64,000 bases of DNA from Ancylobacter sp. IITR112 (GCF_041415945.1 NZ_JBGCUS010000001.1:1116001-1180000), one strand, 5' to 3'. Shown: positions 1 to 9,019, counted from the first letter of the stretch. Notes: generated by a model from the letters alone, not told the origin. Numbers and translations are program-made.

Positions 1-249
1 GGCGCAATGGTCGATCACCGCTTCGAAATCATGGTCGATGCGGATTTCGAACCGGTCGGAACGCACCGTGCGGGCGAGGCGGCTCGACACGGTGAAGTCG
101 TTGAGCGGAATGACGCCGCGCCGCTCCGGCTCGATCCAGTACAGGCCGGGATCGTCGGCGCTCTCGGCCATCGGGAAGATGCCGCAGGCATAGGCCTTGA
201 GCAGAACCTCGGGAGTGATCTCGACCTGATGTTCGCGCGGATGTGACAT
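1..249 (-). CDS. aat: Leucyl/phenylalanyl-tRNA--protein transferase (N-terminal part, runs off the window)
   Basis: The first 83 codons are present; the rest lies before base 1. Aat moves Leu or Phe from a charged tRNA to N-terminal Arg or Lys of proteins, creating N-degrons for ClpAP in the cytoplasm. The family's N-terminal signature is visible: [15 protein letters not shown] at about residues 15-29, then [13 protein letters not shown] and the [12 protein letters not shown] segment. The ATG at 249 fits the usual family start. It lies downstream of accC on the same strand, a common alphaproteobacterial order, but a terminator-like hairpin in the 129-base gap suggests partly separate expression. 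Confidence 0.93.
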   Translation of the reverse strand, partial: MSHPREHQVEITPEVLLKAYACGIFPMAESADDPGLYWIEPERRGVIPLNDFTVSSRLARTVRSDRFEIRIDHDFEAVIDHCA

Positions 250-321
250 GGTGCCAGCATGACCGAGATGGGCGGCGCTGTGAAGGCGGGCGCGGGGTGC
301 AGCGGCGCGAGGGCGGACATG

Positions 322-346
322 AAAATGGCCGGGCGTGCCCGGCCAT
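322..346 (-). terminator. Hairpin terminator after accC
   Basis: Read on the minus strand, a perfect 10-bp inverted repeat (325-334 with 337-346) is followed by a short ATTTTC run. It sits 32 bases past the accC stop, before aat. The T-run is short, so termination may be partial. Confidence 0.5.
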
Positions 347-378
347 GAGGTTGTCCTGCCCGGCAGGGCGGCGACGGC

Positions 379-1731
379 TCAGACGCCCGGCTCGCCCTCG
401 GCGAGGAAGTGCTCCAGCCAGTGGATGTCATAGGCGCCGCGCTTGATGTCGTCGTTCTCAACAAGTTCGCGGAACAGCGGCAGCGTGGTCTCGATACCTT
501 CCACCACGAACTCGTTCAGCGCGCGCTTCAGCCGGGCGAGGCACTCCTCGCGGGTGGCGGCGTGAATGATCAGCTTGCCGGCCAGGCTGTCGTAATAGGG
601 CGGGATCGAATAGCCCTGATACACCGCCGAATCAATGCGCACGCCCGGCCCGCCCGGCACGTGCCAGTAGTCGATCCGCCCCGGCGACGGGCGGAAGGTG
701 CGTGGGTGCTCGGCATTCACCCGGCACTCGATCGCATGGCCGTGGAGGGTGATGTCGTCCTGCGTCACGCTCATCGGCAGGCCGGCGGCGACGCGGATCT
801 GCTCATTGATGAGGTCGACTCCGGTGATGGCCTCGGTCACCGGATGCTCCACCTGGATGCGGGTGTTCATCTCGATGAAGTAGAACTCGCCATTCTCGTA
901 CAGGAACTCGATCGTGCCGGCGCCGAGATATTTCAGGTCGCGCATGGCCTGCGCCACCGTCTCGCCGATGCGGGCGCGCTGTTCGGGCGTGAGGATCGGG
1001 GAGGGGGCTTCCTCCAGCACCTTCTGGTGACGGCGCTGCAGCGAGCAGTCGCGTTCGCCGAGATGGATGGCGTTGCCCTTGCCGTCGCCGAGCACCTGGA
1101 TTTCGATGTGCCGGGGGGTGCCGAGATATTTCTCGATATAGACCGCATCGTCGCCGAAGGCGGCGCGGGCTTCCGAACGGGCGGTGGAGAGGGCGGCGGA
1201 GAGTTCCTGCTCCGAGCGCGCCACCTTCATGCCGCGCCCGCCACCGCCGGCGGCGGCCTTGATGAGCACGGGATAGCCGATCTCGTTGGCGACCTTCATC
1301 GCCTCGTCGTCGGAGGTGACGCCACCATCCGAGCCGGGCACGCAGGGAATGCCGAGCCGCTTGGCGGTCTTCTTCGCCTCGATCTTGTCGCCCATGATGC
1401 GGATATGCTCGGGCTTCGGCCCGATGAACTGCACGCCGTGGTCGATGAGGATTTCCGCGAAGCGCGCATTCTCGGCGAGGAAGCCATAGCCGGGATGCAC
1501 CGCCTCGGCGCCAGTGATCTCGCAGGCGGCGAGCAGGGCGGGAATGTTGAGATAGCTGTCGCGGGCCTGCGGCGGGCCGATGCACACGCTTTCATCCGCC
1601 AGCTTCACATGCATGGCGTTGGCGTCGGCGGTGGAATGAACCGCCACGGTGGCGATGCCCATTTCCTTGCAGGCGCGCAGCACGCGCAGGGCGATCTCGC
1701 CGCGATTGGCAATCAGGATCTTGCCGAACAT
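379..1731 (-). CDS. accC: Biotin carboxylase subunit of acetyl-CoA carboxylase
   Basis: At 450 residues this has the normal AccC length. It carboxylates biotin on AccB using ATP and bicarbonate, the first half-reaction of malonyl-CoA formation. The N-terminus [17 protein letters not shown] is the classic biotin carboxylase start. The glycine-rich ATP-grasp loop ([12 protein letters not shown], about residue 160) and the catalytic stretch [14 protein letters not shown] (about residue 288) are intact. It lies 10 bases downstream of accB, clearly in the same operon. Confidence 0.98.
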   Translation of the reverse strand: MFGKILIANRGEIALRVLRACKEMGIATVAVHSTADANAMHVKLADESVCIGPPQARDSYLNIPALLAACEITGAEAVHPGYGFLAENARFAEILIDHGVQFIGPKPEHIRIMGDKIEAKKTAKRLGIPCVPGSDGGVTSDDEAMKVANEIGYPVLIKAAAGGGGRGMKVARSEQELSAALSTARSEARAAFGDDAVYIEKYLGTPRHIEIQVLGDGKGNAIHLGERDCSLQRRHQKVLEEAPSPILTPEQRARIGETVAQAMRDLKYLGAGTIEFLYENGEFYFIEMNTRIQVEHPVTEAITGVDLINEQIRVAAGLPMSVTQDDITLHGHAIECRVNAEHPRTFRPSPGRIDYWHVPGGPGVRIDSAVYQGYSIPPYYDSLAGKLIIHAATREECLARLKRALNEFVVEGIETTLPLFRELVENDDIKRGAYDIHWLEHFLAEGEPGV

Positions 1732-1741
1732 CAGGCGCGCC

Positions 1742-2218
1742 TCACTCGATGATCAGGAGTGGCTCGCCATATTCGACCGGCTGCGCATTCTCCACGATGA
1801 TTTTGGTCACGGTGCCCGCGCGGGGCGCCGGAATCGCGTTCATGGTCTTCATCGCCTCGACGATGAGCAGCGTCTGGCCTTCCTTCACCACCGCGCCGAC
1901 TTCGACGAAATACTTCGCGCCGGGCTCGGGCCCGAGATAGGCGGTACCGACCATCGGCGAGGTGACGAGGCCGGGATGCTTCGACACATCGGCCACCGGG
2001 GCGGCGGCGGGCGCGGCGGCGGCCGGTGCGGGAGCGGCGGCCACGGGAGCCGGCGCGGCCGCGACCGGGGCGGCATAGACGGTGGGGGCGGCACGGACGA
2101 CGCGAATGCGCAGATCCTCGTGCTGCACCTCGATCTCGGTGAGGTCGCTTTCGGACAGCAGGTTGGCGATCTCGCGCACCAGCGCGGGGTCAATGTTCGG
2201 CTTGTTGGTTTTCATCAT
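1742..2218 (-). CDS. accB: Biotin carboxyl carrier protein of acetyl-CoA carboxylase
   Basis: A 158-residue BCCP. An N-terminal segment (1-45) is followed by an Ala/Pro-rich flexible linker (about 45-78) and a C-terminal biotinyl domain. The biotin-accepting lysine is Lys124 in EAMKTMN. The protein carries the carboxybiotin between AccC and the carboxyltransferase. The start has tandem ATGs (2218 and 2215); either may be used. It lies between aroQ (30 bases upstream) and accC (10 bases downstream). Confidence 0.98.
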   Translation of the reverse strand: MMKTNKPNIDPALVREIANLLSESDLTEIEVQHEDLRIRVVRAAPTVYAAPVAAAPAPVAAAPAPAAAAPAAAPVADVSKHPGLVTSPMVGTAYLGPEPGAKYFVEVGAVVKEGQTLLIVEAMKTMNAIPAPRAGTVTKIIVENAQPVEYGEPLLIIE

Positions 2219-2248
2219 GATCCCGTGACGGTCGCTCGCCCGTCTCCC

Positions 2249-2692
2249 TCAGCTAATCTTGCCACCGGCGGTGGCGAGCGCGTCGATGGCGAGCCGGTAG
2301 CCGTCGATCCCCAGCCCGCAGATCACCCCGCGGGCGACCGGCGAAATATAGGAATGGTGGCGAAAGGCTTCGCGCGCGAAGACGTTGGACAGGTGGACTT
2401 CGACGACAATGAGGCCGGCCGCCTTGATGGCGTCGGCGATGGCGACGGAGGTGTGGGTATAGGCCGCCGCGTTCAGCACCACGCCGCGCGAGCCGCGCGC
2501 TTCCTGCAGGAAGGTGACGAGCTCGCCCTCATGGTTGGTCTGGCGGAAAACGAGGTCGAGGCCATGGCGCTCGCAGGCGGCGCGGCAGGCGGCTTCCAGA
2601 TCGGCGATGGTCGCACGGCCGTAGACCTCCGGCTCGCGCGTGCCGAGCAGGTTGAGGTTCGGTCCGTTGAGAACATGCACCGTGTCGGGCAT
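2249..2692 (-). CDS. aroQ: 3-dehydroquinate dehydratase, type II
   Basis: A 147-residue type II dehydroquinase, forming 3-dehydroshikimate in the shikimate pathway as a cytoplasmic dodecamer. The N-terminal motif [21 protein letters not shown] carries the catalytic Arg/Tyr loop. QTNHEGELV and [16 protein letters not shown] are also diagnostic, and EVHLSN with the HHSYIS histidine complete the site. First gene of aroQ-accB-accC; a good promoter lies just upstream. Confidence 0.98.
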   Translation of the reverse strand: MPDTVHVLNGPNLNLLGTREPEVYGRATIADLEAACRAACERHGLDLVFRQTNHEGELVTFLQEARGSRGVVLNAAAYTHTSVAIADAIKAAGLIVVEVHLSNVFAREAFRHHSYISPVARGVICGLGIDGYRLAIDALATAGGKIS

Positions 2693-2743
2693 CGCGCCTC
2701 ATTGAGCCAGCCGCCGGCGGCCCCATGCCGGGACGGCCGCGGG

Positions 2744-2772
2744 TTTATAGGCAATGGCTGGCCTCGCGCCAA
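2744..2772 (-). promoter_or_regulatory. Promoter of the aroQ-accB-accC operon
   Basis: On the minus strand TTGGCG (2772-2767), a 17-base spacer and TATAAA (2749-2744) match a sigma-70-type promoter. Transcription would start near 2737, leaving a leader of about 45 bases before the aroQ ATG at 2692. Confidence 0.55.
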
Positions 2773-2824
2773 GCCCTGCCGTGCTTTCCCTTGGATTATC
2801 CCCGGCCCGGCGGGTCGGCATCGT

Positions 2825-2856
2825 CCGGCGCGGTCCGTGGGTGCGGTCCGCGCCGG
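2825..2856 (-). terminator. Hairpin downstream of the DsbA-like gene
   Basis: A 9-bp GC-rich inverted repeat (CCGGCGCGG 2825-2833 with CCGCGCCGG 2848-2856) with a 14-base loop lies 18 bases past the stop codon. There is no T-run, so it may protect the 3' end or aid Rho rather than act as an intrinsic terminator. Confidence 0.35.
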
Positions 2857-2874
2857 AGGTTCAACCCTGGACGG

Positions 2875-3660
2875 TCAGCACTGGGTCTTGCCGCATTTGC
2901 GCACGGAGGCGATGGCGTCCTTGAGCTGGTCGTGGCCAACCGCGCCAACCACCACCTGGTCGCCCAGCACATAGCTTGGCGTTCCGTCGATGCCGAGCGC
3001 CTCGGCCAGTTGCAGGTCGTCCTGCAGCGTGGCGTTGACTTCCGGGTTGTCGAGCGCCTTCTCCAGCGCCGCCTTGTCGACGCCGACGGCGACTGCCGCC
3101 TCGATCGCCTTGTCCTTGTTGGCCTGGCCGCGCTCGCCAAGCAGCTTCTTGTGGAAGTCGAAATACTTGTCCGGGGCGGTGAGGCGAACCGCGACGGCGA
3201 CGCGCGCGGCTTCCACCGAGCCCGGTCCGAGCACGGGGAATTCCTTCAGGATCACCTTGAGCTTGGGGTCGCCCTTGATGAGGTCGACCATGTCGCCGAG
3301 GGCGCGCTTGCAGTAGCCGCAATTGTAGTCGAAGAACTCGACCAGGGTGACATCGCCCTGCGGGTTGCCGACCACCACGCCGCGCGCGGTGTCATAGATG
3401 CGCGGCTTGAGCTCGGCCACTGCCGCCTCCCGCTGCTTCGCCGCCGCCGCCGCCTGGCGCTGCTGCAGCACCATGATCGCTTCCTGGATCACCTCGGGAT
3501 TGTTCAGGAGATAGTCGCGGATGACGCTCTCGAACTCCTTGCGCTGGGCATCGTCGAGCGCGGAGGCGGGCGTGTGCGCCGCGCCGAGCAGCAGGCCGGC
3601 GGCGAGGCCGAGCGCGAGGGTCGCGCGGCCGGCGCGGCGGAGGAGGCTGAGGGACGACAT
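2875..3660 (-). CDS. Exported DsbA-family thiol oxidoreductase, ScsC-like
   Basis: A 261-residue protein with a signal peptide ending near AHTPASA. Next comes a helical segment (QRKEFESVIRDYLLNNPEVIQEAI) like the N-terminal stalk of ScsC-type proteins, then a thioredoxin fold with active site CGYC (in DYNCGYCKRAL) and the cis-Pro loop GTPSYVLGD. It should act on periplasmic disulfides. The start at 3660 is preferred: CTGGAG lies at good spacing and the longer reading adds residues before the signal peptide. It follows the M48 protease by 36 bases, so the two are probably co-transcribed. Confidence 0.88.
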   Translation of the reverse strand: MSSLSLLRRAGRATLALGLAAGLLLGAAHTPASALDDAQRKEFESVIRDYLLNNPEVIQEAIMVLQQRQAAAAAKQREAAVAELKPRIYDTARGVVVGNPQGDVTLVEFFDYNCGYCKRALGDMVDLIKGDPKLKVILKEFPVLGPGSVEAARVAVAVRLTAPDKYFDFHKKLLGERGQANKDKAIEAAVAVGVDKAALEKALDNPEVNATLQDDLQLAEALGIDGTPSYVLGDQVVVGAVGHDQLKDAIASVRKCGKTQC

Positions 3661-3696
3661 GGGGTTCTCCAGGGGAAAGGGGGCGCGCGCGGCCAT

Positions 3697-5196
3697 TTAC
3701 TGGCCGGCTCTCTTGCTGCGGGCGTTCGGGTCCACCGGCGGCTTGTAGTTGACGATGTCGTCCGCCTTCAGCCAGCCCGGCGAGCCGAGCTTGAAGCCGT
3801 TGCGGGCACGGGTGGCGAGTTCGCGCGACAGGCGGAAATCGCCGCTCATATAGGCGGCCTGGGCCGAGGCGAGGTCGGCATTGGGAATGTCGCCCATACG
3901 GCCATAGGCCATGGCGAGATAGCGCCAGCCGGCCGGCGAGGAGGGCTCGCGCTGCAGACTGAAGGTGAGTTCGCGCACCGCCTCGTCCATGGCGGACTTG
4001 TCCTCGCTGGCGACCAGCGCCTGGCCGAGCAGCATGCGGATCAGCGGATTGCCGTTTGACAGCGCCACGGCGCGGCGCAGCGGCGGCACCGCCTCGCGGG
4101 CGCGGCCCGATTCCAGCAGCGCCTGGCCCTTGAGCTCGTAGAAATAGGGGTTGTTCGGCTGTTCCGCGATCAGCGAATCGATCTGGTTCAGCGCGTCTGG
4201 AATGCTGCCGAAGCGATAGCCGGAGATCGCCCGGGCATAGCGCGCCGGCAGCGAGGTGTCGGAACGCGGATAGGTGCGGCTCACCGTGTCCGGCGGCTGG
4301 GTGAAGCCGACCAGCTTGGCGCGCATCATGTCGTGCCGCGCCTGCAGGGCGGGCGAGTCCTTGGCGTCGAAATAGGGGCTCTTATGGGCCATTTCCGACA
4401 GCAGCGCGATGCGCTCCGTCGCCATGGGATGGCTGAGCACATAGGGATCGACGCGCTGGCTGAGGAAAATCTGGTCGTTCTGGAAGCGCTCGAAGGTCGT
4501 CAGCATCCCCTTGGCGGACTGCTTGGTGGCGGTGAGGTATTTCACCGCCGCCTGGTCGGCCGAGGCTTCCTGGCCGCGCTGATAGGACAGCAGGGTGCGG
4601 CGGATGACTTCCTGCGGCGCCATGATGGCGCCGGCCGCCGCCCCGCCCATATTGGCCCCGCTGGCCGCGCCGGCCGCCACGCCGCCGGCGGCGAGCAGCA
4701 TGGCGACAATCGCCGCGGTCTGCGCCGATTCCAGTTGCTGGCGCATATTGGCGAGATGGCCGCCGGCGATATGGCCGGTCTCATGCGCGAGAACGCCGAT
4801 GATCTCGTTCGGCGTCTTCGATTGCTTGAGCGCGCCGGTATTGATGAAGATGCGCCGGCCGTCGGCGACGAAGGCGTTGAAGCTGTCGCTGCCGACCAGC
4901 ACCACCTGGATGTTCTGCTGCTGCAGTCCAGCAACCTTGAAGATCGGGCGCGTATAGTCGCGCAGCAGGGTTTCGATCTCGGCGTCGCGGATGATGCCGG
5001 GCTGGCGGCTTTGCGCCTGGGCGGGTGCAGCGGGGACGAGCAGCGCGGCCGCGGCCAGGAATGCGGCGCCCCGTGCCAGGCGAACGCCCGGACGAGGCGT
5101 CGGGCGCGGCGTGGCAATGCCCCCGCGGGAACGGCGGTCGGCGGGGCTCGGGCGCCGCGCGGGCGAGGGGTTGTCAAGCAGCAGGGAAGGCATCAT
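3697..5196 (-). CDS. M48-family periplasmic zinc metalloprotease with TPR repeats (BepA-like)
   Basis: A 499-residue protein. After a long basic/Pro-rich N-region comes a hydrophobic signal segment ending near APAQAQ (about residue 62). The M48 domain has the zinc motif HETGH in VLAHETGHIAGGH, and a downstream EASADQAAVKYL helix supplies the third ligand. The C-terminal third holds TPR-like helices. BepA-type enzymes survey outer-membrane protein assembly, notably LptD, in Gammaproteobacteria; that role is inferred here. Tandem ATGs (5196, 5193) exist with no clear ribosome site, so the start is uncertain. Confidence 0.88.
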   Translation of the reverse strand: MMPSLLLDNPSPARRPSPADRRSRGGIATPRPTPRPGVRLARGAAFLAAAALLVPAAPAQAQSRQPGIIRDAEIETLLRDYTRPIFKVAGLQQQNIQVVLVGSDSFNAFVADGRRIFINTGALKQSKTPNEIIGVLAHETGHIAGGHLANMRQQLESAQTAAIVAMLLAAGGVAAGAASGANMGGAAAGAIMAPQEVIRRTLLSYQRGQEASADQAAVKYLTATKQSAKGMLTTFERFQNDQIFLSQRVDPYVLSHPMATERIALLSEMAHKSPYFDAKDSPALQARHDMMRAKLVGFTQPPDTVSRTYPRSDTSLPARYARAISGYRFGSIPDALNQIDSLIAEQPNNPYFYELKGQALLESGRAREAVPPLRRAVALSNGNPLIRMLLGQALVASEDKSAMDEAVRELTFSLQREPSSPAGWRYLAMAYGRMGDIPNADLASAQAAYMSGDFRLSRELATRARNGFKLGSPGWLKADDIVNYKPPVDPNARSKRAGQ

Positions 5197-5340
5197 CCAT
5201 CGACACGAAATGTTTCCGGGGGAACTGACGCTGTCGTGACGGCAGGGTCAAGCCTGCCCGTCATCATCTTCTATTGAACGTCCGCCGACACGAGCGAGAC
5301 AATGCGGCGTGGCTGCGGCGATTGGGCAAGGTTCAGCAAT

Positions 5341-6543
5341 ATGGATTCAGCGTCAACGTCAACCCGCCTCGCGGCCGCCGCGCGTCTCGCCGGCGCTTCC
5401 CGCCGCAGCGAGATTGCCCCGTTCATCGTCATGGACGTGATGGAGCGGGCCGCACGGATCGAGGCGGCGGGGGGGCATGTCATCCATATGGAGGTCGGCC
5501 AGCCGGCGGCGCCGGCGCCCTCCACCGCGCGCGAGGCGGCGCGGCGCGCGCTCGACCATGGTCGCATCGGCTACACCACCGCGCTCGGCATACCCTCGCT
5601 GCGCGCCCGCATCGCCCGACATTATGGCGAGACCTATGGGCTCGACCTCGATCCTGGCCGGGTGGTGGTGACGACCGGCTCGTCCTCCGGCTTCCTGCTC
5701 ACCTTCCTCGCCCAGTTCGAGCCCGGCGACCGGGTAGCGATCGCCAATCCCGGCTACCCGCCCTATCGCCACATCCTCACCGCGCTCGGTTGCGAGCCGG
5801 TGCTGATCGAGACCGATGCCGCCTCGCGCTGGGTCATCACGCCGGAGGCGCTGCTCGACGCCCACCGCCGCGCCCCGCTCAAGGGCGTGCTGGTGGCGAG
5901 CCCGGCCAACCCCACCGGCACGATGATGCGGCCCTCGGCGCTGGCGGAATTGATCCGCACGGCGGAAGAGGCGGGCATCCGCTTCATTTCCGACGAGATT
6001 TACCACGGGCTCGACTACTCCTTCCCCGCCTCGACGGCGGCGGCGGTGAGCCCCGAGGCCACCATCATCCATTCCTTCTCGAAATATTTCTGCATGACCG
6101 GCTGGCGGGTCGGCTGGATGGTGATGCCGGCAGGTCTCGTGCGCGCCGTGGAGCGGCTGCAGCAGAACCTGATGATCTCGGTGCCCACCCTCTCGCAGAT
6201 CGCCGCCGAGGCGGCCTTTGACGGCGCCGGCGAGATGGAGACGGTCAAGCACGGCTATGAGGAGAACCGGCTGATCCTGACGCAGGGCCTGCCCGCCGCC
6301 GGCCTGCCGGAGTTCCTGCCCGTCGACGGTGCGTTCTATCTCTATGCCGATGTGGCCCGCTTCACCGATGATTCCGCCGCTTTCGCCCGGCGGCTGCTGG
6401 ACGAGGCGCATGTGGCGGCGACGCCGGGGGTCGATTTCGACCCGCATCGCGGCCACCATTATCTGCGCCTCTCCTATGCCGGTGCGCCGGACGAGATGCG
6501 CGAGGCGGTTCACCGGATCGGCGATTTCCTGCGCAAGGGGTGA
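5341..6543 (+). CDS. PLP-dependent class I/II aminotransferase
   Basis: A 400-residue fold-type I aminotransferase of the aspartate aminotransferase superfamily. The PLP lysine lies in HSFSKYFCMTGWRVGW. Other marks are VTTGSSSGF (phosphate-binding region), NPTGTM, SDEIYHGL (Asp/Tyr contacts) and a C-terminal LRLSYA carrying the substrate carboxylate Arg. The start at 5341 is chosen because AAGG lies 8-12 bases upstream; an upstream in-frame start at 5302 adds residues unlike the family. The substrate cannot be set from sequence. It is divergent from the M48 gene. Confidence 0.9.
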   Translation: MDSASTSTRLAAAARLAGASRRSEIAPFIVMDVMERAARIEAAGGHVIHMEVGQPAAPAPSTAREAARRALDHGRIGYTTALGIPSLRARIARHYGETYGLDLDPGRVVVTTGSSSGFLLTFLAQFEPGDRVAIANPGYPPYRHILTALGCEPVLIETDAASRWVITPEALLDAHRRAPLKGVLVASPANPTGTMMRPSALAELIRTAEEAGIRFISDEIYHGLDYSFPASTAAAVSPEATIIHSFSKYFCMTGWRVGWMVMPAGLVRAVERLQQNLMISVPTLSQIAAEAAFDGAGEMETVKHGYEENRLILTQGLPAAGLPEFLPVDGAFYLYADVARFTDDSAAFARRLLDEAHVAATPGVDFDPHRGHHYLRLSYAGAPDEMREAVHRIGDFLRKG

Positions 6544-6570
6544 GGGCAGGGCGGCGCAAGCCTGCGCCCG

Positions 6571-6604
6571 TCGCGGCTCGCTGCGCTCGCGCTTCAGGAT
6601 GACG
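6571..6604. repeat. Partial copy of intergenic repeat family B
   Basis: GGCTCGCTGCGCTCGC followed by TTCAGGATGACG resembles one half of the nested palindrome at 35559-35656 (GGCTCGCTTCGCTCGC ... CTCAGGATGACG). Confidence 0.5.
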
Positions 6605-6614
6605 GGCTACCGCC

Positions 6615-6696
6615 CTCATGCCCGGGCTTGACCCGGGCACCCAGCGGTCCTGCTGCGCCGCACAGTCTGGGTCCCCGGGTCAAGCCCGGGGATGAG
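6615..6696. repeat. Long inverted repeat (family C) between convergent genes
   Basis: Two 30-base arms (6615-6644 and 6667-6696) are reverse complements at 28 of 30 positions, around a 22-base loop. Each arm also contains its own CCCGGG palindrome. It lies between the convergent ends of the aminotransferase and hxlR genes, where it could end transcription from both sides. Its core recurs at 26185-26258. Confidence 0.75.
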
Positions 6697-6723
6697 GGAT
6701 GAGGGGTGGCGTCTGCCCGGGAC

Positions 6724-7095
6724 TTATCGCGCCGCCAGCGCCGCGTCATAGGCCGCCTGGGCGGCGAGGATGGCGTCCATATTGTGCTCGGCCCAATGGG
6801 TGAGGGCGGCGGCCGTCTCCCCCAATGCGCGGCCGAGCGGGGTCAGGGCGTATTCCACCGTGACCGGCACGGTCGGAGTCACTGTGCGCGTCACCAGCCC
6901 GTCGCGCTCCAGCTTCTTCAGCGTCTGCGACAGCACTTTCTGCGAGATGCCCTTGATGTCGCGGCGCAGATGGTTGAACCGCACCGGTCCGTCCTCCAGC
7001 CGGTCGAGGATCAGCAGCGCCCATTTGTCGGCCAGCCGGTCCAGCACCATGCGGGTGGGGCACCGGTCTTCATAGACATTGTAGGCGTAGCGCAT
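6724..7095 (-). CDS. HxlR/DUF24-family winged-helix regulator, probably redox-sensing
   Basis: A 123-residue MarR-like regulator. The family signature is clear: Cys12-Pro, then LADKWALLILDRLEDGPVRFNHLRRDIKGISQKVLSQTLKKLERDGLVTR, which holds the helix-turn-helix and wing. The conserved N-terminal Cys is the redox-active residue in relatives such as QorR and YodB. The start at 7095 gives the usual family length; a longer reading to 7218 lacks family support. It is divergent from an NmrA-type oxidoreductase, its likely target. Confidence 0.9.
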   Translation of the reverse strand: MRYAYNVYEDRCPTRMVLDRLADKWALLILDRLEDGPVRFNHLRRDIKGISQKVLSQTLKKLERDGLVTRTVTPTVPVTVEYALTPLGRALGETAAALTHWAEHNMDAILAAQAAYDAALAAR

Positions 7096-7145
7096 CGCGG
7101 TCTCCCTCGCGGCTGACACCGGCGGGCCGGTTTCCTCGACGCCAC

Positions 7146-7178
7146 CATGTGAGCGCAAAGTGCTCTCTTGCGTACATG
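7146..7178. promoter_or_regulatory. Dyad in the hxlR/nmrA intergenic region, possible HxlR operator
   Basis: CATGT (7146-7150) and CGCAA (7154-7158) are mirrored by TTGCG (7168-7172) and ACATG (7174-7178), an imperfect dyad centred near 7162. It sits between the divergent starts. HxlR-family dimers bind such dyads, but no site consensus for this branch was available. Confidence 0.4.
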
Positions 7179-7239
7179 GGGGACGGGCGTAGGTTGTCAT
7201 CCGAAACATGGTTTCCACGAGATACTAAGGAGACAGACG

Positions 7240-8082
7240 ATGGCAGGCAAGATTTTGGTTCTCGGCGCGAGCGGTCATGTCGGCCGGCCGCTGGTGAAAG
7301 AACTGCTGGCGCGCGGCGAGGCGGTGAAGGCGGCCTCGCGCAGCGGCGCGGCGATCGAGGGCGCGGAAGGCGTCGCCTTCGCCTTCGACCGGCCGGAGAC
7401 CTACGCGGCGGCGTTCGAGGGCGTCGACCGCGCCTATGTGCTGTTGCCGGGCGGTGTCACCACGCCGCGCGAATGGCTGATCCCGGTCATCGAGGCTGCC
7501 GCTACCCGCAAGGTGAAAGTGGTGCTGCAGACCGCGCTCGGCGTCGATGCCGACGATTCCATCCCCTATCGCCAGATCGAGCTGGCGCTCATCGCCTCCG
7601 GCACGCCCTATGTGATCCTGCGGCCGAACTGGTTCACCGACAATTTCCTGAACTTCTGGAAGCCGGGCATCGACCATGCCGGCGCCATCGCCGTGCCGGC
7701 GGGCGAGGGCAAGTCGAGCTTCATCGACGGGCGCGACATTGCCGCCAGCGCCGCCGCGGTTCTCACCACCGACCGGTTCGACAACCAGGCCTTCAATCTC
7801 ACCGGCCCGCAGGCGCTGAGCTATGCCGAAGCGGCCGCGATTCTTGCGGAAGTGATCGGCAAGCCGGTCGCCTATGCCCCGGTCGATGACGACACCTTCG
7901 TCGGTATCCTCACCGGCGCCGGCATCGGCGCGGACTATGCCCGCTTCCTCGCCAGCATCTTCTATCCCGTGCGCGAGGGCTGGACGGCCGGCGTGACCGA
8001 CGCGGTGAAGACACTGACCGGCAAGGAGCCGCGCAGCGTGGCGCAATGGGCGCAGGACCACGCGGCGGCGCTGCGGGGCTGA
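7240..8082 (+). CDS. NmrA-type NAD(P)H-binding oxidoreductase (QOR2/YtfG-like)
   Basis: A 280-residue atypical short-chain dehydrogenase. The N-terminus KILVLGASGHVGRPLVKELLARG is an NAD(P)-binding Rossmann GxxGxxG motif. The middle (IELALIASGTPYVILRPNWFTDNFL) and DIAASAAAVLT are typical of NmrA/QOR2 proteins. AAGGAG at 7227-7232 sets the start at 7240. Relatives reduce quinones with NADPH, and in several bacteria an HxlR regulator is encoded next door. The exact substrate is inferred. Confidence 0.85.
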   Translation: MAGKILVLGASGHVGRPLVKELLARGEAVKAASRSGAAIEGAEGVAFAFDRPETYAAAFEGVDRAYVLLPGGVTTPREWLIPVIEAAATRKVKVVLQTALGVDADDSIPYRQIELALIASGTPYVILRPNWFTDNFLNFWKPGIDHAGAIAVPAGEGKSSFIDGRDIAASAAAVLTTDRFDNQAFNLTGPQALSYAEAAAILAEVIGKPVAYAPVDDDTFVGILTGAGIGADYARFLASIFYPVREGWTAGVTDAVKTLTGKEPRSVAQWAQDHAAALRG

Positions 8083-8110
8083 CGCCCGGCATTTCCGGGC
8101 GCGGGCGTCA
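8080..8110. terminator. Bidirectional hairpin between convergent genes
   Basis: TGACGCCCG (8080-8088) pairs with CGGGCGTCA (8102-8110), with an alternative inner pairing of GCCCGG (8084-8089) and CCGGGC (8095-8100). It includes both stop codons and fills the 25-base gap. No T-run is present. Confidence 0.5.
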
Positions 8111-8935
8111 GGCCGCGATCTCCTCGGTGATCACCTCGAAGCGCTGCAGAACATGCGGGCCGAAGGTGTGAAGCATCGGGATATCGGCGGCATCGCGCCC
8201 GCGCGCCACCAGCACCCGGCCGATGCGCGGCACGTTGTGGCGGGCATCGAATGTGTGCCAGTGCCCGCCAATATAGGCTTCGAACCACGCATTATAGTCC
8301 ATCGGCGCCGGGTTGGGCGGCACGCCGACATCGCCGAGAAAGCCGTTGCAGTAGCGGGCGGGAATGTTCATCGCCCGGGTGAGCGCCACGGCGAGATGGG
8401 TGAAGTCGCGGCAGACGCCGACCCTCTCGTTGAACGCCTGCGCAGCGGTGCGGGTGCTGCGCGCGCATTGATAGTCGAAGCGAATCTGCGCGTGGACGAA
8501 ATTGCAAATCTGTTGCACCCGGTTCCAGCCGGGAGCGTAGCTGCCGAACAGGTCCCACGCCGTGTTGGACAGATCGTCCACCTCACAATACCGGCTCGGC
8601 AGCAGGAATTGCAGCACCTCGGGCGGCAGATCGGCCGGGTTGTGCTCGATGGCGTCGAGGTCGAACACGTCCAGCGTGCCGGGATCGGCGACGTTGATGC
8701 GGCTTTCGAAGCGCGCGCCGCCGGGCGGGATGACCAGCCGCCGGCAGATATTGCCGAAACCGTCTTGATACGTGTCGGAGGCAACGGGGCTGCCGTCGCC
8801 AAGCGCGGTGACGCTGAGCGCGACGACATCAAGGATATCGACCTGTCTCTCGGGATGCGGGTCGATCAAGGTGATGGCGGCGGTCGGGCGGTCGCACGCG
8901 ACCTCGATCCGGTAGCCGCATTGTAGGGTGATCAT
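8108..8935 (-). CDS. Transglutaminase-like cysteine peptidase-fold protein
   Basis: A 275-residue protein with an N-terminal beta-rich domain (about 1-110, bacterial transglutaminase N-terminal type). A transglutaminase-core domain follows. The catalytic Cys lies in RVGVCRDFTHLAVAL, the His/Asp pair in HWHTFDARHN. No signal peptide is seen, so it should be cytoplasmic. Such genes often accompany alpha-E and ATP-grasp proteins in peptide-ligase clusters, but none occurs nearby. The biochemical role of this branch is not known to me. Confidence 0.85.
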   Translation of the reverse strand: MITLQCGYRIEVACDRPTAAITLIDPHPERQVDILDVVALSVTALGDGSPVASDTYQDGFGNICRRLVIPPGGARFESRINVADPGTLDVFDLDAIEHNPADLPPEVLQFLLPSRYCEVDDLSNTAWDLFGSYAPGWNRVQQICNFVHAQIRFDYQCARSTRTAAQAFNERVGVCRDFTHLAVALTRAMNIPARYCNGFLGDVGVPPNPAPMDYNAWFEAYIGGHWHTFDARHNVPRIGRVLVARGRDAADIPMLHTFGPHVLQRFEVITEEIAA

Positions 8936-9019
8936 TCAAGGCCCCGCATCGCTGTCATACCCGAGCAGAACACCGCGCGCGCATGGAGGTTCCGGCCGGC
9001 AGGAGCGCGGGCGGCTAGG

